From assembly GCA_036380735.1 (NCBI GenBank), contig DASVEE010000033.1:1-64000 (forward strand): DNA of 64,000 nucleotides, written 5' to 3'. The position numbers were made by a program, and so were the translations under genes. The stretch comes from DASVEE01 sp036380735 (GTDB taxonomy: Bacteria; Acidobacteriota; Thermoanaerobaculia; Gp7-AA8). Under the pieces are notes generated by a model, which was given only the letters and a program-made list of their open reading frames with translations, searched no databases and had not been told where the DNA came from. Below, piece by piece: positions 9,201 to 17,200 of this stretch. Position 1 is the first letter of the stretch. Each line of letters opens with the position of its first letter.

Positions 9201-12200
9201 TGAGGTTCTCTCCCCAGTAGGCGCGGTGCTCCCAATTCCAATCGGCGTTGTTCCACTGCAGAATCAACTGGCGCGGCGGGTTCGCCGGATCGAGGTAGAC
9301 GTACGCGAACAGGGTGTCGCCCGCCTCGACGCTGAGCTGGTCGCCCGCGCCGTCGAAGTAGTGCTGGTGCACGCCGCCGTTGATGTTCGACTGGTGCGCG
9401 TGCGTGCCGGAGAAGGGCGCCGGGTTGGCGCTCGTCCAGTTCCACCCCTCGCCGTCGCCGTGGAGCGAGGCCCCGGAGGGCGTGCGGTCTTCCAGCCAGA
9501 CGGTTTCGGTGCCCGACTGCGAGACCTTGCCCGTCCGGTCCCACGTCGCGCGGCCGCCGTAAAGCCCGAAGGCCATGCCGTTCACGGCGCTCGCCCCCGT
9601 CAGCGGCTTCGACGTGTCCCAGCGGAGCAGCTTTCTGGCGGACCAGAGGATGCCCGACTTGTCGACCAGCCCGCCGTAGCCGCCGTAGCCCACGGCGGCT
9701 TCTCTGCGCTTCACGACGCCGGTCTTGCCGTCCACCAGGTCGAAGTAACCCTGGTTGGAGCTGCCCCAGCCCGTGACCCAGACGTCGTTCTCCTTCGTCA
9801 CCGAGACGTGGCGGACGATGTTCGCCGTGACCTTGGTGTAGTGGAGGATGCACTCGTCCTGCGCCAGCGAGACGCCGCCGTTGGTGTTGGCGTTGTTGGT
9901 GTTCAGCCACGGCTTGATGTCGCCGTAGCCGGTGGAGGTGTCGATGATGCCGTTGCTGTTGCGGTCGACGCACTGGCCGTTCTCGACGAGGCCGATGTGG
10001 ACGACGCTGTTGCCGCCGCGGTTGCCGGCCCACACGTTGCCGTTGTTATCGACGGTCGTGCGCGAGGGGTCTCGGGGCTGCCCGGCGGGCGAGGTGAAGT
10101 ACTCGCCGAGGACGGCGCCCGTCTCGGTGTCGATCTTGACGACCGTGCCCTTGCTCGAGACGGCCACCCAGATGAAGTTGAACGTCCGGGTCGCGTCGTC
10201 GATCTGCAACTGGTGCGGGACGCTGCGCGTGACGTTGAGGAGGCTGCCCTCGCTGAAGTCAGCGTCGAGCGTGTAGACACGCGACGTGAAGGGCTGGGGA
10301 AGGACGACGATCGTCACTTCGTCGGAGGCGCTGAGCTGCGAGTCCGACGCGGTCAGCCGCAGCACGTAAGTGCCGGAGGCGGCGAACGTGACGGGCGTCG
10401 TCCGCGCGAACGCATCGTGGAAGATCACCGGCACGGGGCCGCTGACCATGGTCCAGAAGACTTCCAGCGTGCTGCCGCTCGGGTAGCCGTCGTCGCTCGC
10501 CGTGCCGGCGAGGGTCGCCTTGTTCGGCAGGACGACCGTCTGGTCCGTGCCGGCGTTGACCGACGGCGGGTCGTTCTTCAGGACCGTGACCGCCACGTCG
10601 TCCGTGACGGTGAGCTCCGTGTCGCTGGCGCTGAGCCGCAGCGTGTAGACGCCGGGGATGCTGAACGAAGCGGTGGTCACCGCCGCGCTGGCGTTGGCGA
10701 AGGTGACGGGGCCGGGGCCGGTGGCGGTCCAGGTGATGGTGACGGTGCTGCCGCGCGGCAGTCCGTCGTCCGTCACCGTGCCGCGCAGCTCCGCCATCGC
10801 GGGCAGCTCGATGGTCTGCGGCTGGCCGGCGTCGACGACAGGCGGCTCGTTCCGCGCAATGACCGTCACGGCGACGGTGTCGCTGGCGCTCAGCGCGCCA
10901 TCAGAGGCGGTGAGTTTCAGCACGTACTCGCCGTCGAGCGAGAAGGTGGCGGAGGTGGCGGCGCTCGACGCATCGCCGAAGGCGACTTCGCCGGGGCCGC
11001 TGACCTTCGTCCAGGTGACGGCCAGCGTGCTGCCGGTGGGGAGACCGTCGTCGGTCGCCGTGCCCTGGAGGGACAGCGTGTCGACCGGCAGCGTGATGGT
11101 GGCATCGGCGCCGGCGTTGACCGTCGGCGCGACGTTCTGGAGCACCGTGATCACGACTTCGTCGGCGACGGTGAACTCGCTGTCGTTGGCGGTCAGCCGC
11201 AGCGTGTAGACGCCGGGGGCGCTGAACGTGGCGGTGGTGACGGCCGCTCCCGCGTTGAGGAACGTGACCTCGCCCGGGGCCTCGACCACGGTCCACGTGA
11301 CGATGACGGGGATGCCGGGCGGCAGGGCGTCGTCGGTGACGGAGCCGTGCAGCTCCGCGGCGGCGGGAAGCTCGATGGTCTGCGCCGCGCCGGCGTCGAC
11401 GACCGGCGCCTGGTTGCGCGGAATGACCGTGACGGCGGCCGTGTCGCTGCTGCTCAACTGGCCATCGGAGGCGGTGAGCTTCAGGACGTAGTCGCCCGGC
11501 ACGGTGAAGGTGGCGGTGGTGGCGGCGCTCTGCGCGTTGGCGAAAGTGACGTCGCCGGGGCCGCTGACTTTCGTCCAGGTGATGGCGAGCGTGCTGCCGG
11601 TGGGGAGGCCGTCGTCGCTGGCGGTGCCGCCGAGGGCGACGGTGTCGGCCGGGAGAGTGATGGTGTGATCGGCGCCGGCGTTGGCCGTCGGCGGGCGATT
11701 CACCGGAGGCGGCGGGATGTCGTTCTCGGTGATCTGCAGGACGCCGTTGCCGTCGACCTGAAGAATGTCGCAAGCGACGGTGCCGCGCAGGCGGCCGTTG
11801 CCGTGGATGGTGATCTTGCCCAGCGGCGCGCGGACGATGGCGTAGAGCACGCCGTTGCCGCCGACCTTGACGGCGTCGGCCGGACGGCCGTGGGCGACTT
11901 CGAGCCGCAGCAGCTTCGGGTTGTCGGCCGCGCCGACGGTGGAGCCGACCAGCGTGACGGCGTTCCGCACCCGCAGGACAACGGGTCCGGCGACGCGGAG
12001 CGAGCTGCCGCCGCTGAGCGTGAGCTCTTCGAGGTTGTAGATGGAGGGCTCGGTGGCGCCGTCGATGCCGAGGACGAGCGTGTTGCGTCCGCTGACGAGG
12101 AAACGGCCGTAGGTGCCGGGCGGCACGATGACCGAACCGGCGTTGCCGGCGATGTCGAGGTGGCGCAGCGTCGCCGGGTCGCCGATCGGGTCGCCGGCTT

Positions 12201-13527
12201 TGCGCACCTGCACGTCGCGCGTGCCTTGCGTGACCGGCGGGAGCGGCACGTCCTGCAGCGTGATGGGCGCCGTGCGCGTCACGACGTGGCGCAGCGTGGC
12301 GTTGCCGGCGAGCGCCACTTTGTAGCCGGTGGGCGAGGCGCTCTCGGTCCCTTCGATCGTGCCGCCGTAATTCGCCGTGGTGGCGGCGGTCACCGTCGGC
12401 GTGCCGGGGACGAGGAGGTCGGAGGTGATGGTGTCGGTGCCGTCGAAGAGCGTGTCTTCGCCGGTGAGCTGCCAGACCGTGCCTTCGATGCGGCCGCTGT
12501 TGAGGAGCGGCGCGTGGCGGACGACGGCGATCTTCTCGTAGATCTGTTTGACGGCCGGGATCGCGCCGGCTCCGGCGGGAGAGAACGCGACCTGTTTCAG
12601 GGCCGGCGCTTCGGCCAAACCGCTGGTGACGAAGCTGGTGCCGTCCCACCGCACGCGCGAGATGCGGCCGGGCGATTCCTGTGTGACGAGGATGTCGCCG
12701 ATGATGCCGGTCAGGGCGCCTTCGGCGGCACCGAGCAGCTTGCGGCTGGCCGCATCGAGTGCGTAGAGGTTCTCGTGCGCCGGGACGACGTCGAGGTCCT
12801 GCGGATTGAGGCCGACGGCGAAGGCGACCGACTGCCCCTGCGCATCGATCGCGTAGACGCTGCCCAGCTCTTTCGCGCCGGCCAGCACCTTGCCGGCCCA
12901 CGGACCGTACGCGAGGAGATCGTCCGGAACCACGGTCACGCCGGCGAGCCGCGTGCCGAGGGCCGCCAGCCGCGTCGGCGTGGCCGTCGCGTTGACGCGC
13001 CACACGCCGCCGCCTGCGGTGACGACGAGCAGGTCGCCTCCGAAGACGCCGGTGCGGTCGAGGTGCAGCCCGGTGATCGCACCTTCGTTCGGGAGAACCA
13101 CCCACGGGTTCTGCACGGAAGCCCCGTCGGCGCTGATGCGCGCGATGACGCCGTTCAGGCCGGTCGTGGCGAAGACGGTGCCGGGCTGGAACCCGCCGCG
13201 GCTCATCCCCTGCCCGTCATCGCGCGCGGTGGCCACCAGCACGTCGCCCTGGAGACCGGCGACGTTGGAGAACGCGGCATGGCCGCCGTCTCCCGCGAGC
13301 AGCTCGAAGCTGTGCGGCTGCCCCGCCGGCGTGTTGGCCGAGAGCAGCAGCTTCCGGCTCGGCTGGTGGTGATCCAGCCCCGTGTGGCCGTGGAACTCGG
13401 TGGCCACAGGGGTCAGGACGACGTTCCAGTTTTCCTGTGGGGTGAGGGTGGCGGCGTGGACGGCGGGCGCCGCTGCCGTCAGGACGCAGAACAGCAGCAG
13501 GGCGTGAAAGCTCTCGCGCAGGGTCAT
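3247..13527 (-). CDS. giant secreted RHS/YD-repeat protein 1, Cys-rich C-terminal tip
   Basis: 3,426 aa; ATG at 13527 with GGAGA 5 nt upstream. Signal peptide residues 1-25 (…VLTAAAPAVHA). Approximate layout: 30-330 a propeller-like region; 330-605 a region containing G-N-G-x-L repeats; 610-1075 five PKD/REJ-like modules (N-R-P-P-T-A-N-A-G-A-D start, A-S-D-D-G-L-P, W-T-K-V-S-G-P-G); 1080-1650 an NHL/streptogramin-lyase-like propeller (GNVWAGNRGG, NDVWVTGWGSSN, GVAVDAKGKIWATN) and a discoidin-like stretch; two more PKD-like modules to ~1925; Ig-like modules to ~2130; RHS shell start at ~2139 (ITIKRRYDSLERN); about 1,000 residues of YD repeats including the EYDPACGC pair; RHS core 3259-3311 (DLGLYFKRARYYSQDRGRF … NRIDPCG). 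The variable tip (3312-3426) has several Cys (CDEIYGRC; CLDCLRNC) and resembles no toxin I recognise. No immunity-like gene follows. By family knowledge the YD shell encapsulates a C-terminal effector; here the effector function is unknown. It is a tandem paralogue of the gene at 14216. Confidence 0.9.
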   Translation of the reverse strand: MTLRESFHALLLFCVLTAAAPAVHAATLTPQENWNVVLTPVATEFHGHTGLDHHQPSRKLLLSANTPAGQPHSFELLAGDGGHAAFSNVAGLQGDVLVATARDDGQGMSRGGFQPGTVFATTGLNGVIARISADGASVQNPWVVLPNEGAITGLHLDRTGVFGGDLLVVTAGGGVWRVNATATPTRLAALGTRLAGVTVVPDDLLAYGPWAGKVLAGAKELGSVYAIDAQGQSVAFAVGLNPQDLDVVPAHENLYALDAASRKLLGAAEGALTGIIGDILVTQESPGRISRVRWDGTSFVTSGLAEAPALKQVAFSPAGAGAIPAVKQIYEKIAVVRHAPLLNSGRIEGTVWQLTGEDTLFDGTDTITSDLLVPGTPTVTAATTANYGGTIEGTESASPTGYKVALAGNATLRHVVTRTAPITLQDVPLPPVTQGTRDVQVRKAGDPIGDPATLRHLDIAGNAGSVIVPPGTYGRFLVSGRNTLVLGIDGATEPSIYNLEELTLSGGSSLRVAGPVVLRVRNAVTLVGSTVGAADNPKLLRLEVAHGRPADAVKVGGNGVLYAIVRAPLGKITIHGNGRLRGTVACDILQVDGNGVLQITENDIPPPPVNRPPTANAGADHTITLPADTVALGGTASDDGLPTGSTLAITWTKVSGPGDVTFANAQSAATTATFTVPGDYVLKLTASDGQLSSSDTAAVTVIPRNQAPVVDAGAAQTIELPAAAELHGSVTDDALPPGIPVIVTWTVVEAPGEVTFLNAGAAVTTATFSAPGVYTLRLTANDSEFTVADEVVITVLQNVAPTVNAGADATITLPVDTLSLQGTATDDGLPTGSTLAVTWTKVSGPGEVAFGDASSAATSATFSLDGEYVLKLTASDGALSASDTVAVTVIARNEPPVVDAGQPQTIELPAMAELRGTVTDDGLPRGSTVTITWTATGPGPVTFANASAAVTTASFSIPGVYTLRLSASDTELTVTDDVAVTVLKNDPPSVNAGTDQTVVLPNKATLAGTASDDGYPSGSTLEVFWTMVSGPVPVIFHDAFARTTPVTFAASGTYVLRLTASDSQLSASDEVTIVVLPQPFTSRVYTLDADFSEGSLLNVTRSVPHQLQIDDATRTFNFIWVAVSSKGTVVKIDTETGAVLGEYFTSPAGQPRDPSRTTVDNNGNVWAGNRGGNSVVHIGLVENGQCVDRNSNGIIDTSTGYGDIKPWLNTNNANTNGGVSLAQDECILHYTKVTANIVRHVSVTKENDVWVTGWGSSNQGYFDLVDGKTGVVKRREAAVGYGGYGGLVDKSGILWSARKLLRWDTSKPLTGASAVNGMAFGLYGGRATWDRTGKVSQSGTETVWLEDRTPSGASLHGDGEGWNWTSANPAPFSGTHAHQSNINGGVHQHYFDGAGDQLSVEAGDTLFAYVYLDPANPPRQLILQWNNADWNWEHRAYWGENLIGWGNDGTVSRRYMGPLPPTGQWVRLEVPASAVGLEGSGVNWRGYDNHDSYGLCIDSKGNVWNTSLEWNQIHKFAPDGTHLGSFNHGAHNAQGCVVDKNDDVWVAHSRFLRTVGRLRNDGTYVGNITVGDGPTGVAVDAKGKIWATNHNDGTVARIDPNLGPVGQVDFRTPYLGGSLYNYSDMTGSTLTGKPEAGTWSTLYDSKIQGVAWGNIGWTAQVCGDAQLSVSVASSENGTTFGTAVPVTNGASLTVANGRYLRVTVNFKRASSGESPVLYDLSVGTSGYALPAAANTAPTALAGSDLTMTLPEAVKLGGSACDDGFPRGNALAISWTQVSGPGTATFTNQTSTTPSVTFTLAGQYVLRLTVSDGQHSASDDVTVTALPANAAPVVNAGADQTVTLPNGGTLNGTVTDDGLPAGATVSAFWSQVSGPGTVTFSNPSSPVTGAIFPATGTYTLRLLGQDSQRITTDDVVVTVNPSPALNGATLALIAANAGPYVTGTTQPLHATLKNSAGTPLANYGVELTIAGPNASTGSAVTNASGVATFIHSGTNLGTDTVTALVRHTATANINSPAVAMTWAEAAVPAVQGWIGGPLNGSTVTGTIPVTAGVTLTQAAIEYWPASNPSAVTVLASGVQGGAGATLASLDTTTLANGNYVIRLQATDANGQVLVSQVIVTVTGENKPGRLTFTVTDLTVPAAGVPITIKRRYDSLERNAAGDFGYGWSLDIAGPRLDVSPDYDVTITEPGTGRRVTFQFAPTSFGFPFSFLFQPAYVAEAGVYGKLTANGCATMVRTSGGVSCYLSDPVYRPTVYTYTDPYGRVYTMTAAGSMQSLKDLSGNVLTFSANGITSSSGNLTVPFVRDAQGRITQITDPNGRTFRYGYDAAGDLATVTLPAVSTPVSYTYDAGHFFLSSTDPRGNTEASSTYHPDGRLASFTDAVGNTTSYAYSLGENKTIVTYPDGGVATLTHGANGLLLSETNPLGHTTTHTYDANRNKLTETNALQQTTTHTYDARGNPTSTTDSAGKALRWTYNQYGTPATSTDQLGHVQTTKFDASFNPVSISDSLGTRAAFTWDANGNPLTSTDGNGKVTRFTYDPYGNILTKTDPLGRVTSYTYDGMGRVVTMTDARGTTRSTYDALGRLLTLTDPLNQVTRYEYDDNGNKTAQIDAAGKRTTYQYDAANRLTKVTHPDATSTAYTYNFRGQQLTITDEEGHTTSFVYDQAGRQTKIVNPDGTERTFTYDAIGRVTSETDERNRTTRYEYDPACGCSERLTKTTDPEGGVTSYVFDAAGRRIAERDANQRETRFDYDVRGRLIQTTYADGSTTKQTFDAAGRKLTETDQAGRVTRFGYDDAGNLISITDALNQTTVHGYDALNNLVSTTDALGRTTQYEYDALNRLSRRVLPLGMSELYTYDQVGNRVTRTDFRGKQTAFTYDARNRLVRKTPDATLGESSITFTYTPAGQRASMTDASGTTAYSYDARHQRLSKQTPHGTLTYTYDAAGQLASLRSSNANGVSVDYTHDDAQRLASVVDQGLAGGTTTYQYDPAGNVLGSSSPNGMQTAYTYDSLNRATQVTHTMGATVASYAQTLDATGRRLAVTEGNGRGVSYSYDALYRLTGETIAGDASAAANGSVAYTYDPVANRLSRASTLAAVLSTISVYDANDRLANEAYDANGNTRTANGVTYAYDFEDRIRSANGAAVRFVYDGDGNRVAKTADGVTTRYLVDDLSPTGYSQVVEELVAGSVQRVYTYGHTLISQRQQRNGGWDVSFYGHDAHGNVRFLTAAGGTVTDTYAYDAFGIVTSSTGTTPNDYLFSGQQYDRDLGLYFKRARYYSQDRGRFMTMDPMPGRRNDPLTLHRYMFGHADPVNRIDPCGTTAAIEYGGISNQIAIRNIVATRAVGMAVTCLFYKSASAIDSSINPFIPLLYRGCAVPDDDCDEIYGRCVEQEWQPKWNRPAFGPKLPCLDCLRNCRANDGWPWGKCPVDM

Positions 13528-13683
13528 CGATTCTCCGGGCTTGGACGTAGGTACGGAAGGCCCGAAACCCTAACCCACGAAGTTCCTTCTGTCCACCTAT
13601 TTCGTAAAGTGAGAGAGAGGACGAGACGGAACCTATGGGAGTCAATTTGTTCCGGCGCGGCAACGATCCCCAAGTCGTGGGAG

Positions 13684-13812
13684 CCGATGGGACGAATGGG
13701 ACGAATGGGACGGACAGGACGGATAGGACCAATAGGACGGATAGGCAACCGGGGTGCAGCTCATCGTCCTATTCGTCCTATTGGCCCCATCGGTCCTATA
13801 GGTCCCATCGGT
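13684..13812. repeat. GGAC 9-mer inverted repeat
   Basis: Arm 1 (GGACGAATG / GGACGGATA / GGACCAATA units, 13689-13744) faces arm 2 (TCGTCCTAT / TCGGTCCTA / TAGGTCCCA units, 13762-13812). It is predicted to form a long imperfect hairpin between the two RHS genes. A shorter copy lies at 13932-13968 (ATGGGACGGATGGGACCATC, then its complement). The rest of 13528-13975 holds the RHS1 upstream region. That region is similar to the RHS2 upstream region (shared words GGT-GACA, TAGGGT, GGAGAATCG), so the duplication includes upstream sequence. Confidence 0.8.
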
Positions 13813-13975
13813 CACCTGCGTGAGAGGCGACAGAAGAAAGTAGGTGTGACCCCGGGTTGACGCCGACTGCATCAGCGCATCGGCCGACAAAGCAGGTCCG
13901 CCGGTCCTCTCGTTCGATCCGGCCGCCCAGACCGGATGGGACGGATGGGACCATCCGTCCCATCCGTCTGTCTGG

Positions 13976-14215
13976 CTATCGTTTCGTCGAGGGGTCTCTT
14001 CGAAGCAGGTGGAGCAGGTAACGACAGGCTTCGTCTTCAGAGGGGAAGATCCGTTCCGCCACCTTTTTCCCCCGCTCGCTGCCGTAGACGGACCAACTGC
14101 CGTCTGGCAGTTGGTCCAGGCAGTACCGCTCGTCGGGGAAGCCTCCTTCGAGCGAATACCGCTGCGGATTGAACCCCTCCTCGTCGAGCAGCATCTTCAG
14201 TTCGCGACGGTCCAC
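13976..14215 (-). CDS. putative immunity protein for the TNT toxin
   Basis: 79 aa, GTG start at 14215 directly abutting the TAG stop of the RHS-TNT gene (no gap), so it is almost certainly co-translated. Sequence features: MDRRELKMLLDEEGFNPQRY, then S-L-E-G-G-F-P-D-E-R-Y-C-L, W-S-V-Y-G-S-E-R-G-K-K, and S-E-D-E-A-C-R-Y-L-L. It is small, acidic in the middle and has no signal peptide, so it acts in the cytoplasm, where it would protect NAD+. I recognise the pattern (Y-S-L-x-G-G-x-P-x-E-x-x-C-L … S-E-D-E-A-C-x-Y-L) as a small protein found beside bacterial TNT-domain toxins. The immunity role is inferred from position and this pattern, not proven. Confidence 0.75.
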   Translation of the reverse strand: MDRRELKMLLDEEGFNPQRYSLEGGFPDERYCLDQLPDGSWSVYGSERGKKVAERIFPSEDEACRYLLHLLRRDPSTKR

Positions 14216-17200
14216 CTACGGAATCCTCCTCAGGTAGTCCGGGATCAGGTTACCGACCGAGTCAGGCAACAGGTACTGCGTCCCGCCCCCCGGCTGACCG
14301 AACCACGGCGCCACGTCTCCGGCCTCGACCGGCAGCGGATTCACCACCTCATAGGAGTTGTACGGCTGCGTGCTCTGGTACTCCGGCGGCAGCGCCCGCT
14401 GCTCGAACGGAGTCCCTTCCGGCGAGGTGAATTTGCCGCTTTCGGGGCCGTAACGGTCGATCCGCGTACCGGGCGGAAGGATCTCCGACCTGCGCGGACC
14501 GTCGAATCCGTCATTCGGCGGCCACACGCGCTCCGGCCCACCTTTCGGGGGACCTCCGGGGCCTCCGGGACCACCCGGACCTCCGGGACCTCCGGGACCT
14601 CCGGGACCGCCCGGACCACCGGGACCACCAGGACCGCCGGGGCCACCACCACCGGGACCGCCCGGACCTCCAGGACCACCCGGACCACCAGGACCGCCGG
14701 GACCACCAGGACCGCCGGGACCGCCGGGACCACCAGGACCGCCCGGACCACCAGGACCGCCGGGGCCGCCGGGGCCGCCCGGACCACCGGGACGGGTGCG
14801 TCCGCAGAACACCAGATTGGCGGCATCAGCGGCGAGGGAGACTGCGTCGTATCCGGCGGCACTCGCCAGAACCGAGGCCACGTCGTAGAAGCGGCAAGCG
14901 ATGCGGCTACCCAGAAGCCTGAGGGCCGGACGAATGGCGATGGCGAGGCGCGCAAGGATCCGATACTCACTGGACGAGAGACCCGAGGGGTCGACGAGGT
15001 TGACCGGGTCGCCGTTCGCATAGAGGTACTTGTGCAGCGAGATGGGATCGGAGGTCGCGCCGGGGTACGGATCCATGGAGAAGAACCGGCCGCGGTCCGC
15101 GTCGTAGTGCCGCGCCCGCAGGTGGTAGAGGCCAAGGTCCTCGTCGAATCGTTCGCCCGCGTAGAGGTATGAGTTGGGAGTCGTCCCCGTTCGCGAGATC
15201 AGCTTGCCGAAGGCGTCGTAGCTGTAGGTGTCGGTGACGACCCCCGTCTCGTCGGTCAACTGCCGCACGCTGCCGTGACCGTCCGTCGAATAGAAGCTGA
15301 CGTTCCAGCCGCCGGCGAGCCGCCGCCGCTGACTGACGATCATGTGGCCGTAGGTGTATTGCTGCTGCACCTGGCCGTCGACGATCTCTTCGACGACCTG
15401 GGCGTAGCCGGTCGGGTTGAGGTCGTCGATCAGGTAGCGGGTCGTGACGCCGCCGGCGGTCTTCGCCGCGAGATTGCCGTCGCCGTCGTACGTGATGCGC
15501 ACCGCACCGTTGTTGGCGCTCCTGATCCGGTTCTCGAAGTCGTAGACGAACGTCTTGCCGGCGGCCGCTCGCGTGTTGCCGTTCGCATCGTAGGCGTCGG
15601 TGACCAGGCGGTCGTTGGCGTCGTAGACCGAGGTGGCGGAAAGCACCCCCTCGAGGCTGGAGATGCGGGAGAGGCGATTGCCGACAGGGTCGTAGGTGTA
15701 GTCGACCGCGCCGCTAACCGCGTCGCCGGCGACCGCTTCGCGCGTCAGGCGATAGACCGGGTCGTACGTGTAGTTGACCGTCCGGCCGCTGCCTTCGGTC
15801 ACGGAGAGACGACGACCGGTGCGGTCGAGCGTGTAGGCGTAGCTGGCCTGCGGCGTCCCGGCTCTGGTGACGCCGAGGCTCGTCAGGCGGTTCAGCGTGT
15901 TGTAGGTGTAATCGGCGCGAACCCCGTTCGGCCGTGAGTCGCTCTTCAGGTTGCCGACGACGTCGTACGTATAGGCCGTCGTCCCATTGGGCAGGCCATT
16001 GTCGATGAGGCTCGCCAGCCGGTGAAGATCGTCATACGTGTAGTCGACCGACACGCCGCCGGCATTCGACGAGCGCACGGAAAGCACGCGGCCGGCCGCG
16101 TTGTACGTGTAGCTCAGAGTCCCTTGCGGCGTCTGTTTGCTGAGAAGCCGGTCGCGCTGATCGTAGCTGTAGACCGTGGTGCCGGAGGCGTCGGTCATCG
16201 AGCGACGCCTGCCGCTGCCGGTGTACGAATAGAGGACCGCAGGCTCGCCGAGGCTGACGTCCGGACGCCTGGCCGTCAGGCGATTCATCACGTCGAACTC
16301 GTACGTGGTCTGCTTCCCTCGGAAGTCGGTCCGGGTGGCGACGTTGCCCACCGGATCGTAGGTGTAGAGATCCGCCATACCGAGCGGCAGCACGCGCTTC
16401 GTGAGGCGATTGAGCGCGTCGTACTCGAACTGCGTGGTGCGACCATTCGCGTCGATCGCCGAGAGCAGGTTCTTCAGCGCGTCGTAGGTGTAGCGCGTCG
16501 TCGCACCGTTCGCGTCCGTCACCGACAGCAGGTTGCCGGTGTCGTCGTAAGTGAATCGCGTGACGCGGCCCTCCTGATCCGTGGAGGTCAGGGCCCGCCC
16601 GAGCGCGTCGTACGTGGTTTCGGTGAACGTGTTGTCGGCGAAGGTGGTCTTCGTCAGACGGCCGCGGGCATCGTAGGTGTAGCGGGTCTCGCGGTTGGCG
16701 GCGTCGGTGAAGGCGATCCGCCGGCCGACAGCGTCATACGTGTAGGTCATCGCGCTGCCGTCGGCGGCGATGACCTTCGCCAGACGATCGCGGCAGCCGC
16801 AGGAGGGGTCGTACTCGTACGTGACGGTCTTGTTCAACTCGTCCGTGACGGTCGCGAGCCGCCCGGCCGCGTCGTAAGTGAGCCGGATCTCGCTGCCGTC
16901 GGAGTGAATGACCTTCACCAACTGACCGGCGTTGTCATAGGCGTACGCGGTCGTCCGGCTGACCTGAAGACCGGTGATCGTCGCGGTCAGCCGCTGGCCG
17001 CGGAAGGTGTAGGTGTAGCTCTCGGTCGTGTTGTCCGGGTAGGTGATCCTGCTGACCCGGTTCGCGGCGTCGTACTCGTAACGCGTCGTCTGATTTTTTG
17101 CGTCGATGAGGGCCGTGCGATTGCCGTTGGCGTCGTACTCGAAGCGCGTCTGGTTCGACAGCGGATCGATGACGGAAAGGAGCCGCCCCAGAGCGTCGTA

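Noticed and set aside
4732..13860. Very long plus-strand open frames opposite the first RHS gene (up to ~2,100 codons), also 19217-24001 opposite the second
   Set aside because: They are read in antisense to a well-supported gene with high GC at codon position 3. The predicted proteins are Arg/Ala/Gly/Val-rich with no domains, a known artefact in high-GC genomes.
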